Below, one piece after another: positions 1 through 9,622 of a stretch of DNA of 64,000 nucleotides. Numbering within the stretch: position 1 is the stretch's first letter; the number at the start of each line of letters is the position of its first letter. The translations under genes and the position numbers were made by a program. The stretch comes from Nocardia goodfellowii (GTDB lineage Bacteria; Actinomycetota; Actinomycetes; Mycobacteriales; Mycobacteriaceae): positions 7,564,001 to 7,628,000 of the forward strand of contig NZ_JAGGMR010000001.1 of assembly GCF_017875645.1 (NCBI RefSeq). The letters are read 5' to 3'. The notes under the pieces are model-generated. The model made no database searches. It worked only from the letters and a program-made list of their open reading frames with translations, and had not been told where the DNA came from.

Positions 1-544
1 GCCCTCCCGACCGCTCACACGCCTGGACATACTCCGCGAATTATCTGCGGCGGCAAGAAGATCCGGTCGACACGATCGCGCGCACGCCGCGAAATACCGA
101 AATACGTTGCTGTGCCGATACATAAGGTCCACGACCATCCGGACGTCCACTGCCGCAGGCGATTACGGCCATTTCCAACCGTGCATCGAAATATCCGGCC
201 GACCGCATCGAATAGCGCCTTTCCCGCTGTTTCAACCGACCGGTCTCCAGCTTTCAGCAGGCGTAACAATGGGCCGCCGCAGGCCGACAGAATGAACGTA
301 GAGACCTGTAAGGACAAAGGTTCAACGGCGAACCAGGGGAGCAACGACGCTCCCCACCCCGGGCGCGACGCAGTGGTCGTCACCGGTCCACAGCAGCGAT
401 CAGCATCTGCCACAACCAGGATTTCCGGGCCGTCGGCGCCGCACTCCGCCCGGGCGGCCCGCCTGGTGAGATCTTCCCCGCTCGACCGCGCGGTCGACTG
501 CTACGCTCCGAATTGGAACACGTTACAATTCGCTAGGGGTTTTC
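1..544. other. Left-edge stretch without a supported gene
   Basis: No reading frame here has convincing actinobacterial coding character; the frames present are rich in Arg, Ser and Pro on both strands, as expected from shadows of high-GC DNA. The right end probably carries the promoter of the following isomerase gene: a TACAAT hexamer lies at 524-529 and an AGGGG element just before the ATG at 545. No clear -35 hexamer is visible. A gene entering from outside the window cannot be excluded. Confidence 0.5.
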
Positions 545-922
545 ATGACACAGCAGATCCGCGATGTGGTCGAGCAATACGTGAAGCTGGTCGGTTCCGG
601 CCCGACCGAGGACATCGTGCAGCTCTATGCCCCCGATGCCACGGTCGAAGACCCGATCGGCACCGAACCGCGCCGCGGCCACGACGCCATCCGCGAGTTC
701 TACGAGGTGATCGCCAACCTCGATCGGGAGACCGAACTGCGCCCCGACAGCGTGCGAATCGCCGGCAAGCACGCGGCCTTCATGTTCACCCTCGTCACCA
801 AGTTCGGCGACCAGAGATTCAGCCTCGCCCCCATCGATGTGATGGAGTTCGACGACTCGGGCAAGATCGTCCGGATGCGCGCCTACTGGAGCCAGGAAGA
901 CATGAGCAGCGCCCCCGACTGA
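545..922 (+). CDS. Steroid delta-isomerase (ketosteroid isomerase, SnoaL/NTF2 fold)
   Basis: The 125-residue protein has the length and sequence pattern of delta5-3-ketosteroid isomerase, which moves the double bond of 3-oxo-delta5 steroids into conjugation. The three known catalytic positions are all present: Tyr12 in the N-terminal helix (EQYVKLV), the general base Asp36 in ATVEDP, and Asp98 in LAPIDVMEF. The segments EDPIGTEP and AIREFYE are also typical of the family. The start follows an AGGGG element 5-9 bases upstream. It stands alone, with no other steroid-catabolism gene nearby, and faces a STAS gene across a shared hairpin. The fold is certain. Steroid specificity is inferred from the conserved catalytic residues; other SnoaL-like roles are possible. 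Confidence 0.85.
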   Translation: MTQQIRDVVEQYVKLVGSGPTEDIVQLYAPDATVEDPIGTEPRRGHDAIREFYEVIANLDRETELRPDSVRIAGKHAAFMFTLVTKFGDQRFSLAPIDVMEFDDSGKIVRMRAYWSQEDMSSAPD

Positions 923-951
923 TGTGGTCGAGGGCGCTCGGGTCATGCTGC

Positions 952-994
952 GGCGGACGCTCGAGCCCCGGGTCTGGAGCCCGAGCCGTCCGCC
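952..994. terminator. Bidirectional hairpin between convergent genes
   Basis: GGCGGACG at 952-959 pairs perfectly with CGTCCGCC at 987-994, with further GC pairing inside the loop. It lies between the stop codons of the isomerase gene and the STAS gene, so it can serve both. There is no clear T-tract, as is common for actinobacterial hairpins. Confidence 0.6.
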
Positions 995-1003
995 GGGCGG
1001 CAG

Positions 1004-1429
1004 CTAGGCGATGTCGCGTAGTGCGGTCGCCCGATCGGGTGCGATATCGAAAGTAGCGGTATCCGAAGCGAGTTCGAGCAGTCGATCGACACAGCGCGGG
1101 CCGGTGACCAAGCGCAGGGTGCGCCCGGTGTGCCCGGTCCATTCGCGCGCTTCGGTGAGCACGCGGAGCCCGGACACGCAGAAGAAGGTCACCAGAGACA
1201 GGTCGACGACCACGGCGGGTGCGGCGGTATTCAAGCACCCGATGAGGTCACGCCGGAAGTCTTCGATGGTGAATTGATCGATCTCGCCGGCTACGGCACA
1301 TAGGGTGACGGATTTGCCGGGCTGGGTAACGGAAACCCGGAGCCGGGCGGCAGGGTCTGGACGCTTGGCTGTGGCAGTGCGCCGCTTTGTCTGCGTGGCA
1401 GTGATGTGAGTGGCAATGACGGTGGACAT
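1004..1429 (-). CDS. STAS-domain anti-sigma factor antagonist
   Basis: The 141-residue product carries one STAS domain over roughly residues 30-135. VAGEIDQFTIEDFRRDL forms the first strand and helix, and VVVDLSLVTFFCVSGLRVL forms the strand-loop-helix that normally holds the phosphorylatable Ser, here the Ser before GL. Proteins of this class bind and inhibit anti-sigma kinases in partner-switching modules. The start is the ATG at 1429, preceded by GGGG at a normal distance, rather than a longer frame that opens upstream. No kinase or sigma factor gene is adjacent, so its partner is unknown. It is convergent with the isomerase gene. Confidence 0.85.
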   Translation of the reverse strand: MSTVIATHITATQTKRRTATAKRPDPAARLRVSVTQPGKSVTLCAVAGEIDQFTIEDFRRDLIGCLNTAAPAVVVDLSLVTFFCVSGLRVLTEAREWTGHTGRTLRLVTGPRCVDRLLELASDTATFDIAPDRATALRDIA

Positions 1430-1629
1430 GGGAACCCCGGTCCTGTCGCGCTCGGCAACCTGAAACCGTTGCCGGCGTGAGTGTTTCGTCGCGAGCAATG
1501 TGGCTCACGACTGGGCTGGCTGCTCAACCCTTATTCAGGTGTACCCCAACAGACAGGTCTGTACACCTGGAGATCACGAATTTGTTGCGACTGTCTCAGC
1601 CCGCACCGGCTGCTCTGACTCCGCGAAAT

Positions 1630-1655
1630 CCCGGTGCCACCTCGATGGCACCGGG
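1630..1655 (-). terminator. Terminator hairpin downstream of clpX
   Basis: A perfect 10-bp stem (CCCGGTGCCA at 1630-1639, TGGCACCGGG at 1646-1655) with a 6-base loop starts about 20 bases after the clpX stop codon. Confidence 0.75.
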
Positions 1656-1676
1656 CCGGGCCGGTTGCTGGGAATG

Positions 1677-2957
1677 CTAGGCCGACTTCTCGCGACGCTC
1701 GGTGCGCTGCGCCTTACGCGGCACGATGGTCGGCAACACGTTCTCGGTGACGGTGTCGGCGTTCACGACCACCTTGGCGACGTCGTCGCGACTGGGGATG
1801 TCGTACATCACCGGCAGCAGGACTTCCTCCATGATCGCACGCAGACCGCGCGCGCCGGTGCCGCGCAGGATGGCCTGATCGGCGACCGCCTCCAGCGCGT
1901 CCTGGGTGAATTCCAGGTCCACACCGTCCATTTCGAACAGGCGGATGTACTGCTTCACGAGCGCGTTCTTCGGCTCGGAGAGGATCTTGACCAGCGATTC
2001 CTTGTCCAGGTTGGTCACCGAGGCGACGACCGGCAGACGGCCGATGAACTCGGGGATCAAGCCGAACTTGATCAGATCTTCCGGCATCACCTCGGCGAAG
2101 TGGTCGATCGTGTCGATGTCCGCCTTGGAACGCACCTCGGAACCGAAGCCGATGCCCCGATGGCCGGTGCGCTCGGAGACGATCTTCTCCAGGCCCGCGA
2201 ACGCGCCCGCCACGATGAACAGCACGTTGGTGGTGTCGATCTGGATGAACTCCTGGTGCGGGTGCTTGCGTCCGCCCTGCGGCGGCACCGAGGCCTGGGT
2301 GCCCTCCAGGATCTTCAGCAGTGCCTGCTGCACGCCTTCGCCGGAGACATCCCGGGTGATCGAGGGGTTCTCGCTCTTGCGGGCGATCTTGTCGACCTCG
2401 TCGATGTAGATGATGCCCGTCTCGGCGCGCTTGACGTCGTAGTCGGCGGCCTGAATCAGCTTGAGCAGGATGTTCTCGACATCCTCGCCGACGTAGCCCG
2501 CCTCGGTGAGCGCGGTGGCGTCGGCGATGGCGAACGGGACGTTCAGCATCTTGGCCAGCGTCTGCGCGAGATAGGTCTTACCGCAGCCGGTGGGGCCGAG
2601 CATCAGGATGTTCGACTTGGCCAGCTCGACCATCTCGCCGCGGCTGTCCCGGCTCTTGTCGCCGGCCTGGATGCGCTTGTAATGGTTGTAGACAGCCACG
2701 GCGAGGGTGCGCTTGGCGGTGTCCTGGCCGATGACGTAGTTCTCCAGGAAATCCCGGATCTCGGCCGGCTTGGGCAACTCATCGAGTTTGACCTCGCTCG
2801 ACTCGGCCAGCTCTTCCTCGATGATCTCGTTGCACAGGTCGATGCACTCGTCGCAGATGTACACCCCTGGTCCCGCAATGAGCTTCTTGACCTGCTTCTG
2901 GCTCTTTCCGCAGAACGAGCACTTCAGCAGATCGCCGCCATCTCCGATGCGCGCCAT
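1677..2957 (-). CDS. clpX: ATP-dependent Clp protease ATP-binding subunit ClpX
   Basis: ClpX is the AAA+ unfoldase that recognises tagged substrates and threads them into the ClpP chamber in the cytosol. The 426-residue protein has the usual length. The N-terminal zinc-binding domain shows CSFC near residue 13 and CDEC about 20 residues later. It is followed by the Walker A motif GPTGCGKT, the Walker B region [11 protein letters not shown] and the C-terminal small domain. The ATG at 2957 is chosen because GGAAGTAGGG lies just upstream and the zinc domain follows at the normal distance; longer frames lack this. It is separated from clpP2 by about 390 bases containing a terminator, so it is probably transcribed from its own promoter. 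Confidence 0.97.
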   Translation of the reverse strand: MARIGDGGDLLKCSFCGKSQKQVKKLIAGPGVYICDECIDLCNEIIEEELAESSEVKLDELPKPAEIRDFLENYVIGQDTAKRTLAVAVYNHYKRIQAGDKSRDSRGEMVELAKSNILMLGPTGCGKTYLAQTLAKMLNVPFAIADATALTEAGYVGEDVENILLKLIQAADYDVKRAETGIIYIDEVDKIARKSENPSITRDVSGEGVQQALLKILEGTQASVPPQGGRKHPHQEFIQIDTTNVLFIVAGAFAGLEKIVSERTGHRGIGFGSEVRSKADIDTIDHFAEVMPEDLIKFGLIPEFIGRLPVVASVTNLDKESLVKILSEPKNALVKQYIRLFEMDGVDLEFTQDALEAVADQAILRGTGARGLRAIMEEVLLPVMYDIPSRDDVAKVVVNADTVTENVLPTIVPRKAQRTERREKSA

Positions 2958-3347
2958 CTCGTGGGTCCCTACTTCCTTGTCCGCGTGCAACCGTCTGTCC
3001 AGGTTGCCAGCTATCCGCCACACTCGCGTGTAATCACGAACACTTCGAGCATTTCCCGCGGGTCGAGCCCTGCTGTCAACCGGGAGCAAAGGTCCCTAGC
3101 TCGACCGTACCCGGTGAGTGCGATGGAGGTCGACAACTCGAGCATGTTTCTCGCCCCGGGATGTGCGAGTTCTCACTGCTTTGTAACACGTTCCGCGCTA
3201 CGAGGGCGGATTCACCGCACCCTGAGCCCGGAATCGCCGATCCACCCTCCGCCACGAGTGGATCCGCTGACGCAAACCGGCCGGGCAGTCTGCCGCGAGG
3301 CGCCCTGCCCGGCCGAATTCATCTGACCAACAGCAACTTCCGAGCGT
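2958..3347. other. Intergenic region between clpX and clpP2
   Basis: No gene is visible on either strand. The right part holds the clpP operon terminator (3279-3314). The left part must contain the clpX promoter, which I could not assign to a specific pair of hexamers. Confidence 0.6.
3279..3314 (-). terminator. Terminator hairpin of the clpP1-clpP2 operon
   Basis: A perfect 10-bp stem, GGCCGGGCAG at 3279-3288 and CTGCCCGGCC at 3305-3314, starts about 33 bases after the clpP2 stop codon. Confidence 0.75.
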
Positions 3348-4013
3348 TTATTTCTGCGCGCTCAGCTTGCGGTAGTCGAACACCGTGTCGACGATGCCGT
3401 ATTCCTTGGCGTCGTGCGCGGTGAGGATCTTGTCGCGGTCGGTGTCCTTACGGATGGTGTCCGCGTCCTTGCCGGTGTGGCGCGCCAGGGTGGTCTCCAT
3501 CAGGCGCCGCATGCGCTCGATCTCGGCCGCCTGGATCTCCAGGTCCGACACCTGCCCCTGGATGCCGCCCTCCAGCGAGGGCTGGTGGATGAGCACGCGG
3601 GCGTTGGGCAGGCAGGCACGCTTGCCGGGGGTGCCGGCGGCCAGCAGCACGGCGGCGGCGGAAGCGGCCTGGCCCAGGCAGACGGTCGCGACATCGGCGC
3701 GCACGTACTGCATGGTGTCGTAGATCGCCATCAACGAGGTGAACGAGCCACCCGGCGAGTTGATGTACATGGTGATGTCACGGTCGGGATCCAGCGACTC
3801 CAGCACCAGCAGCTGCGCCATGACGTCGTTGGCCGAGGCGTCGTCCACCTGCACGCCGAGGAAGATGATGCGCTCCTCGAACAGCTTGTTGTACGGGTTG
3901 GACTCCTTCACACCGAAGCTCGAGTGCTCGATGAACGAAGGCAGGATGTAGCGCGCCTGGGGGCTCGCCGGTGCGATGCCGGACAGGCCGGCGCGCGGGT
4001 CGATCAGGGCCAT
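3348..4013 (-). CDS. clpP2: ATP-dependent Clp protease proteolytic subunit ClpP2
   Basis: This is the second ClpP peptidase of the paired actinobacterial system, in which ClpP1 and ClpP2 rings form a mixed tetradecamer that works with ClpX or ClpC. Of the 221 residues, the catalytic Ser is Ser118 in [15 protein letters not shown], His is His143 in [10 protein letters not shown], and the Asp lies in the KDTDRD segment near 189-194. The INSPGGS strand is conserved. The ATG at 4013 follows GGAG at a good distance and the N-terminus resembles other ClpP2 proteins. It sits 44 bases downstream of clpP1 on the same strand, so the two are almost certainly one operon. Confidence 0.96.
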   Translation of the reverse strand: MALIDPRAGLSGIAPASPQARYILPSFIEHSSFGVKESNPYNKLFEERIIFLGVQVDDASANDVMAQLLVLESLDPDRDITMYINSPGGSFTSLMAIYDTMQYVRADVATVCLGQAASAAAVLLAAGTPGKRACLPNARVLIHQPSLEGGIQGQVSDLEIQAAEIERMRRLMETTLARHTGKDADTIRKDTDRDKILTAHDAKEYGIVDTVFDYRKLSAQK

Positions 4014-4057
4014 CTTCGTCTCCAAAGTGTCTGTGGGTGAGCGGTTTTCGCTGCGGC

Positions 4058-4645
4058 TCAGTTGCCCGCGCCGCCGGCCTGGTTCGCGTGGCTGACCACG
4101 TGGTCGATGAAGCCGTACTCCAGCGCCTGCTTGGCGGTGAACCAGCGATCGCGGTCGGCGTCGGCGGTGACCTGCTCGACCGACTTGCCGGTGTGCAGCG
4201 CCTGGAGCTCGTTGAGCTCCCGCTTGGTGTGCGCGAACTGCTCGGCCATGATCGCGATGTCGGCGGCCGAGCCACCGATACCGGCGGAGGGCTGGTGCAT
4301 CATGATCCGCGCGTGCGGCAGCGCGAACCGCTTGCCCTTGGTGCCCGCCGTGAGCAGGAACTGCCCCATCGACGCGGCCAGACCCATGCCCACGGTCTTG
4401 ATGTCGCACTCGGCGAACTGCATGGTGTCGTAGATGGCCATACCCGCGGTGACCGAGCCACCGGGCGAGTTGATGTAGAGCGAGATGTCCTTGGTGGGAT
4501 CCTCCGCCGAGAGCAGCAGGATCTGAGCGCACAGCTTGTTGGCGATATCGTCGTCGACCTGCGTCCCCAGGAAGATGATGCGCTCACGCAGCAGGCGCTC
4601 GTACACCGAATCACTGAGGTTGAGACCAGCAGTCGCGGCTGTCAT
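4058..4645 (-). CDS. clpP1: ATP-dependent Clp protease proteolytic subunit ClpP1
   Basis: This is the first gene of the clpP1-clpP2 operon. Counted from the ATG at 4645 the protein has 195 residues, with catalytic Ser92 in [12 protein letters not shown], His117 in [11 protein letters not shown] and the Asp in the ADADRDRWF segment. The N-terminal [19 protein letters not shown] is typical of ClpP1. Two starts are plausible: the ATG at 4645 with GGCAGGGG upstream, and a GTG at 4672 with AGAAGGCAGG upstream that would add nine residues. I prefer the ATG. A palindrome about 80 bases upstream may be a regulator site. Confidence 0.96.
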   Translation of the reverse strand: MTAATAGLNLSDSVYERLLRERIIFLGTQVDDDIANKLCAQILLLSAEDPTKDISLYINSPGGSVTAGMAIYDTMQFAECDIKTVGMGLAASMGQFLLTAGTKGKRFALPHARIMMHQPSAGIGGSAADIAIMAEQFAHTKRELNELQALHTGKSVEQVTADADRDRWFTAKQALEYGFIDHVVSHANQAGGAGN

Positions 4646-4719
4646 GACGACCCCTGCCTGGTTGTTTGTCACGGATACCTGCCTTCTCTTCGCACCGGCT
4701 TGCATGTCGGAAAACCTAC

Positions 4720-4733
4720 ACAGCGTTCGCTGT
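4720..4733. promoter_or_regulatory. Palindrome in the clpP1 promoter region
   Basis: The 14-base perfect palindrome ACAGCGTTCGCTGT lies 75-88 bases upstream of the clpP1 ATG. Actinobacterial clpP operons are activated by ClgR, whose operators contain GTTCGC and GCG half sites. This palindrome contains GTTCGC but not the full published spacing, so ClgR binding is only a suggestion. Confidence 0.4.
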
Positions 4734-4751
4734 CACAAACACTAACGAAGC

Positions 4752-4780
4752 GGGGCGGCACCGAAATCCGGTACCGCCCC
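4752..4780 (-). terminator. Terminator hairpin of tig
   Basis: A 12-bp stem (GGGGCGGCACCG at 4752-4763, CGGTACCGCCCC at 4769-4780) has one position that becomes a G-U wobble only in the minus-strand transcript. This agrees with a role downstream of tig, whose stop codon is about 50 bases away. Confidence 0.75.
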
Positions 4781-4831
4781 TTCTTCGCTGAGAGCGCAAT
4801 CAGAATGGAGCTGCGCTGGGCCTTTGCCGAT

Positions 4832-6199
4832 TTATTCGGCAGCGGCGCTGACTTCCGCCTCGTCGGCGGCCGCATCGTCCGGGGCACCGAACATCTCGGC
4901 GGTGTCGACCGTGTCGCCGTTGGAGTCGGTGACCTTGACCTGACCGACCACACCGGCGAGGGCCTTGCCGCGGCGCACATCGGCGAAGATCGCGCCGAGC
5001 TGGCCCGCCTGCTGCACCTGCTGGATGAACTGCTCCGGCGACAGGCCGTAGCGCTGAGACTGGAACAGGATGCGCTCGGTGAGCTCCTCCTGGCCGACCT
5101 GGGTGCCCTCGGCCTCGGCGATGGCGTCCAGCAGCAGCTGGGTCTTCACCGACTTCTCGGCCGATTCCTTGGTGTCCTTCTTGAACTCCTCGAGGGAGGA
5201 GCCCTGCTCTTCCAGCGCCTCGGCCAGCTTGGCCTCGTCATGGTCGAAGCTGTGCACCGCGTCGTGCTCGACGGCCTCGATCTCGGCCTTGACCACGGCC
5301 TCGGGCAACGGCACGTCGACCTTCTCCAGCAGGGTCTCGAGCACCTTGTCGCGGATCTCGCCCGCCTGGGTGACCTTCTTGACCCGCTCGACGCGGCCCT
5401 TCAGATCGTCTTTCAGCTCTTCGAGGGTGTCGAATTCCGAAGCCAGCTGGGCGAATTCGTCGTCTGCCTCGGGCAGCTCGCGCTCCTTGACCGACTGCAC
5501 GCTGACCTTGATGACGGCATCCTTGCCCGCGTGCTCGCCGGCCACCAGCTTGGAGGTGAACTCGGCGGACTCACCGGCGGAGAGACCGATCACGGCCTCG
5601 TCCAGGCCCTCGATGAGCTGACCGGAGCCGACCTCGTGGGACAGGCCGGTGGTGGAGGCGTCGGGTACCTCTTCGCCGTCCACGGTGGCGGACAGGTCGA
5701 TGGAGATGAAATCGCCGTCCTGGACCGGGCGCTCGACCGCGTTCAGGGTGCCGAAGCGCTGCCGCAGCGACTGCAGCTGCTCGTCGATGTCGGCATCCTC
5801 GATGGTGAACGCGTCGACGGTGACCTCGATGTCGTCGTAGGCCGGGAGGGTGATCTCCGGGCGCACGTCGACCTCGGCGGTGAAGGCGAGCTCCTGGCCG
5901 TCTTCGATCTTGGTGATCTCGATCTCCGGCTGGCCGATGACCTTCACGTCGGCGGCCTGGACGGCCTCGCTGTAGCGGCCGGGCAGCACGTCGTTGACGA
6001 CCTGCTCCAGCACGGCGCCGCGGCCGACGCGAGTCTCGATCAGCTTGGCCGGGGCCTTGCCGGGACGGAAGCCGGGGATACGAACCTGCTGGGCCAGCGC
6101 CTTGTAGGCCTTGTCGAAGTCGGGCTTCAGCTCCTCGAAGGGCACCTCGACATTGATCCGGACCCGGGTCGGGCTCAGCTGCTCGACGGTGCTCTTCAC
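4832..6199 (-). CDS. tig: Trigger factor (ribosome-associated chaperone and prolyl isomerase)
   Basis: Trigger factor binds the ribosome exit tunnel and shelters nascent chains. The 455-residue protein has the three expected parts. The N-terminal ribosome-binding domain carries the GFRPGKAP signature near residue 45. An FKBP-like domain lies around 155-240 ([24 protein letters not shown]). The C-terminal helical chaperone region ends in an Ala/Glu-rich tail. I place the start at the GTG at 6199, not the ATG six bases upstream: AAGGAG is only one base from that ATG but seven bases from the GTG, and the GTG gives the usual [14 protein letters not shown]-terminus. It is upstream of clpP1 but separated from it by its own terminator. 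Confidence 0.97.
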   Translation of the reverse strand: MKSTVEQLSPTRVRINVEVPFEELKPDFDKAYKALAQQVRIPGFRPGKAPAKLIETRVGRGAVLEQVVNDVLPGRYSEAVQAADVKVIGQPEIEITKIEDGQELAFTAEVDVRPEITLPAYDDIEVTVDAFTIEDADIDEQLQSLRQRFGTLNAVERPVQDGDFISIDLSATVDGEEVPDASTTGLSHEVGSGQLIEGLDEAVIGLSAGESAEFTSKLVAGEHAGKDAVIKVSVQSVKERELPEADDEFAQLASEFDTLEELKDDLKGRVERVKKVTQAGEIRDKVLETLLEKVDVPLPEAVVKAEIEAVEHDAVHSFDHDEAKLAEALEEQGSSLEEFKKDTKESAEKSVKTQLLLDAIAEAEGTQVGQEELTERILFQSQRYGLSPEQFIQQVQQAGQLGAIFADVRRGKALAGVVGQVKVTDSNGDTVDTAEMFGAPDDAAADEAEVSAAAE

Positions 6200-6354
6200 G
6201 GACATGCTCCTTGTTCGTTGTTCGGTTCGGTGATCGTTGCGGTAGCTCTAAAAACCTGTGCGTGCGCACGCCGAAGCCCGGCCCCGATGGTGGAAGGGAC
6301 CCGCTCGCCTGGTCGACGAGGCGGTGTGCGCATCCCGACCAGGTTAGTTGAACG

Positions 6355-6384
6355 CCGCCGAGGGTGTATTTCCACCCCCGGCGG
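6355..6384 (-). terminator. Terminator hairpin of the FKBP lipoprotein gene
   Basis: CCGCCGAGGGTG at 6355-6366 pairs with CACCCCCGGCGG at 6373-6384 over 12 positions. The single imperfect pair is a G-U wobble in the minus-strand RNA. It starts 16 bases after the stop codon. Confidence 0.7.
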
Positions 6385-6399
6385 TCGGTGCCGCGGGTG

Positions 6400-6978
6400 C
6401 TACTTGCCGATCTTGACCGCGTCGGTCACGAAGACCAGCGTCTCGTTCGGATTGACGCCGTTGCCGCCCGCGCCGTAGCCGAGGTCCGGCGGCACGATCA
6501 GCAATCGGCGCGCGCCCTGCTGCACGCCGGTCAGGCCCTGATCCCAGCCCTGGATGACCTGGCCCGCGCCCAGCGTGAGCGGGAACGGCTTGCCGCGATC
6601 GAAGGAACTGTCCAGCTTCTGCTTGTCGGACCAGGTGATGAGCGAGTAGTTCATGGTCAGCGCCTGACCCGCGGCCGCGCCGGGTCCACTGCCCGCGACC
6701 AGGTCCTTGACGACGAGCTTGCTCGGCGCGGTACAGGTGTCCGGGATGGTGATCTTCGGCGCCGCGCCGAAGCCGCCGACCACCTGGATGTCGTCGGCGG
6801 TGCACTCCGCGCCGGTGTTCTGCGCGGGGGTCGTGCCGAAGGTGGCCTGCGCGGCGGTCGTCGAGGTCGCCGATGCGGCCGAGTCGGCCGAGTCCTTGTC
6901 GTCGCCGCCGCATGCGGTCGACGCGAGTGCGGCCGCGGCGACGGCGGCGATTCCGATGATCCTGCCGAGTGTTCGCAT
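6400..6978 (-). CDS. FKBP-type peptidyl-prolyl isomerase lipoprotein
   Basis: The 192-residue product begins with a lipoprotein signal peptide: positive MRTLGR, a hydrophobic Ala-rich stretch, then the lipobox LASTAC with Cys23. It should therefore be anchored outside the membrane. A Ser/Thr/Ala linker follows to about residue 55. The C-terminal half is an FKBP domain ([60 protein letters not shown]). FKBP lipoproteins act as extracytoplasmic folding helpers. The ATG at 6978 gives an ideal signal peptide; a longer frame would bury it. It lies upstream of tig on the same strand but with its own hairpin. Confidence 0.92.
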   Translation of the reverse strand: MRTLGRIIGIAAVAAAALASTACGGDDKDSADSAASATSTTAAQATFGTTPAQNTGAECTADDIQVVGGFGAAPKITIPDTCTAPSKLVVKDLVAGSGPGAAAGQALTMNYSLITWSDKQKLDSSFDRGKPFPLTLGAGQVIQGWDQGLTGVQQGARRLLIVPPDLGYGAGGNGVNPNETLVFVTDAVKIGK

Positions 6979-7099
6979 GCGGCGGACCCTATTGCACCGG
7001 CCGGTGGGCCGGCCATCCGGCCTCGGTGCGGCCATACCTCACGCAAAATGGGTACTGCACGCAAGACGGCTGGACAACACCGAGCGTGAGGAGTCCGAA

Positions 7100-9568
7100 A
7101 TGACCCACATGGCGAGCGCCGGGGGTGATACCTCGGCCGATAATGTCGGCAGTAAGGGTGGAGAGACGGTCGCGCCCAGCCCGTATCGATTGACCGACGC
7201 ACCCGGCCCGCTCGATCGCGACGAACTGACTTCGGTCGATGCCTGGTGGCGCGCCGCGAATTATCTGGCGGTCGGCCAGATCTATCTGATGAGCAATCCA
7301 CTGCTGCGCGAACCGCTCGCGGCCGAGCACATCAAACCGCGGCTGCTGGGGCATTTCGGCACGGTGCCCGGCTTGAATCTGGTCTGGGTGCACGCCAATC
7401 GGGCGATCCGGCAGCGCGGGTTGAACGTGGCGTTCGTCGCGGGCCCGGGGCACGGCGGGCCCGGCCCGAACGCGTGCGCCTGGCTGGAGGGCACCTATTC
7501 CGAGCTGTACAGCCACATTCCGCGGGACGGGGCCGGGATGGGCGCGCTGTTCGCGCAGTTCTCGTTCCCGGGTGGGGTGCCGAGCCATTGCGCGCCGGAA
7601 ACCCCGGGCTCCTTCCACGAGGGCGGCGAGCTCGGCTATTCGCTGCTGCACGCCTATGGCGCGGCGCTGGACAACCCGGATCTGACGGTCTTCTGCGTGG
7701 TCGGCGACGGCGAGGCCGAGACCGGCCCGCTGGCCGCCAGCTGGCATGCCAACAAGTTCCTCAATCCCGCTCGCGACGGCGCGGTGCTGCCGGTACTCGC
7801 GCTGAACGAGTACAAGATCGCCAATCCGACCATCTTGGCGCGCATCCCGGAGGAAGAGCTGGTCTCGCTGCTGCGCGGGTACGGCTACGACCCGCTGATC
7901 GTCGCGGGCAGTGACCCCGCGGCCGTGCATCAGGAGATGGCGACCGCGGTCGACACCTGCATGGAACGGATCGGGCAGATCCAGCGCGCCGCCCGTGGCG
8001 GCACCGACGGGGAACGGCCGAGCTGGCCGATGATCGTATTGCGCACGCCGAAGGGCTGGACCTGCCCGCCCAAGGTGGACGGCGATCAGGTCGAGGGCAC
8101 CTACCGCGCGCATCAGGTGCCACTGCCCGCCGCCCGGACCGACGACACCCATCGCCAGGTGCTCGAGCAGTGGCTGCGGTCCTATCGCCCGGAGGAGCTG
8201 TTCGACGGGGCCGGGCGGCCGGTCTCGGAGTTGGTCGACCTGGTGCCCGACGGCGACCGCCGGATGAGCGCCAATCCGGTTGCCAACGGCGGCATGCTGG
8301 TTCGCGATCTCCGGCTGCCGGACTGGCGGGACTACGGGGTGCCGGTCGACGCGCCCGGCGCCGGCCAGCACGAGGCGACGCGGGTGCTCGGCGCGTGGCT
8401 GCGCGATGTCACCGCCGCCAACCCGGACAACTTCCTCACCTTCGCGCCGGACGAGCTGGCGAGCAATCGCCTCCAGGACATCCTGGAGGTCACCGGACGG
8501 GACTGGCAGGCCGAAATCGGCACCTACGATACGAAATTGGACCGCACCGGCCGGGTGATCGAGGTGCTCTCCGAGCACATGTGCCAGGGGCTGCTGGAGG
8601 GCTATCTGCTCACCGGGCGGCACGGGGTATTCACCTGCTACGAGGCGTTCATCCACATCATCGACGCCATGTTCAACCAGCACGCCAAGTGGCTGGACGC
8701 CAGCGCGCAGGTGCCTTGGCGGCGGCCCATCGCGAGCTTGAACTACCTGCTCTCCTCGCATGTCTGGCGGCAGGACCACAACGGGTTCACCCACCAGGAC
8801 CCCGGTTTCCTCGATGTCGTGCTGAACAAGAAGCCGGAGATCGTGCGGGTGTATCTGCCGCCGGACGCCAATACGTTGCTGTCGGTGTACGACCACTGTC
8901 TGCGGTCCAAGCATTACGTGAATGTGGTGGTGGCCGGGAAACAGCCGCAGCCGGACTGGCTTTCGGTGTCCGACGCCGCCGTGCACTGCGCGCGCGGCGC
9001 CGGAATCTGGGATTGGGCGGGGCACAACGACACCCTCGGCAGCACCCCCGATGTGGTGCTCGCCTGCGCGGGTGACGTGCCGACGCTGGAGACGCTCGCC
9101 GCCGCCGCCATTCTCCGAGACCGTATGCGGGATTTGCGCATTCGAGTGCTGAACGTGGTCGACCTGATGCGGTTGCTGCCCGAGCAGGATCATCCGCACG
9201 GCCTGCCGGATCGAGAATTCGACACGCTGTTCACCCGGGATCGGCCGGTGATCTTCGCCTTCCACGGATATCCGTGGCTGATTCACCGGCTCACCTACAA
9301 GCGCACCAACCACGCCGAGATCCATGTCCGCGGCTACAAGGAGAAGGGCACCACCACAACGCCTTTCGACATGGTGATGCTCAACGACATGGACCGCTAT
9401 CACCTGGTGATCGATGTGATCGACCGGGTACCCGGCTTGCGGGAGAAGGCGGCCGGGCTCCGGCAGGAGATGGTGGACGCGCGCTGGAACGCCCGGACCT
9501 GGACCCGTGAGCACGGCGAGGACATCCCGGTCGTCGCGAATTGGCGGTGGCCCGACCCCAGTCGCTGA
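7100..9568 (+). CDS. Phosphoketolase family protein (xylulose-5-P/fructose-6-P)
   Basis: Phosphoketolases are thiamine-diphosphate enzymes that split xylulose 5-phosphate (and often fructose 6-phosphate) with phosphate to acetyl phosphate and an aldose phosphate. The 822-residue length is normal. Visible landmarks are [10 protein letters not shown] and [11 protein letters not shown] in the N-terminal domain, the diphosphate-binding [13 protein letters not shown] with the downstream [11 protein letters not shown], the [18 protein letters not shown] segment, and KQPQPDW and GYPWLIHRL towards the C-terminus. The ATG at 7100 follows GAGGAG at seven bases; the reading frame open further upstream is the antisense of the FKBP gene. 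The gene is monocistronic or loosely linked to hen1, which starts 54 bases after its stop. Confidence 0.95.
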   Translation: MTHMASAGGDTSADNVGSKGGETVAPSPYRLTDAPGPLDRDELTSVDAWWRAANYLAVGQIYLMSNPLLREPLAAEHIKPRLLGHFGTVPGLNLVWVHANRAIRQRGLNVAFVAGPGHGGPGPNACAWLEGTYSELYSHIPRDGAGMGALFAQFSFPGGVPSHCAPETPGSFHEGGELGYSLLHAYGAALDNPDLTVFCVVGDGEAETGPLAASWHANKFLNPARDGAVLPVLALNEYKIANPTILARIPEEELVSLLRGYGYDPLIVAGSDPAAVHQEMATAVDTCMERIGQIQRAARGGTDGERPSWPMIVLRTPKGWTCPPKVDGDQVEGTYRAHQVPLPAARTDDTHRQVLEQWLRSYRPEELFDGAGRPVSELVDLVPDGDRRMSANPVANGGMLVRDLRLPDWRDYGVPVDAPGAGQHEATRVLGAWLRDVTAANPDNFLTFAPDELASNRLQDILEVTGRDWQAEIGTYDTKLDRTGRVIEVLSEHMCQGLLEGYLLTGRHGVFTCYEAFIHIIDAMFNQHAKWLDASAQVPWRRPIASLNYLLSSHVWRQDHNGFTHQDPGFLDVVLNKKPEIVRVYLPPDANTLLSVYDHCLRSKHYVNVVVAGKQPQPDWLSVSDAAVHCARGAGIWDWAGHNDTLGSTPDVVLACAGDVPTLETLAAAAILRDRMRDLRIRVLNVVDLMRLLPEQDHPHGLPDREFDTLFTRDRPVIFAFHGYPWLIHRLTYKRTNHAEIHVRGYKEKGTTTTPFDMVMLNDMDRYHLVIDVIDRVPGLREKAAGLRQEMVDARWNARTWTREHGEDIPVVANWRWPDPSR

Positions 9569-9622
9569 GTTACCTGCGGAAACTCCCTTGCGACGTTCGC
9601 ACAGGTGAGCGACGATCGCTGC

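Noticed and set aside
112..1056. A 314-codon plus-strand frame covering the isomerase gene
   Set aside because: It runs in a different frame from the isomerase, whose catalytic residues prove the other reading.
3971..6478. An 835-codon plus-strand frame over clpP and tig
   Set aside because: It is antisense to clpP1 and tig and has no start with a ribosome site.
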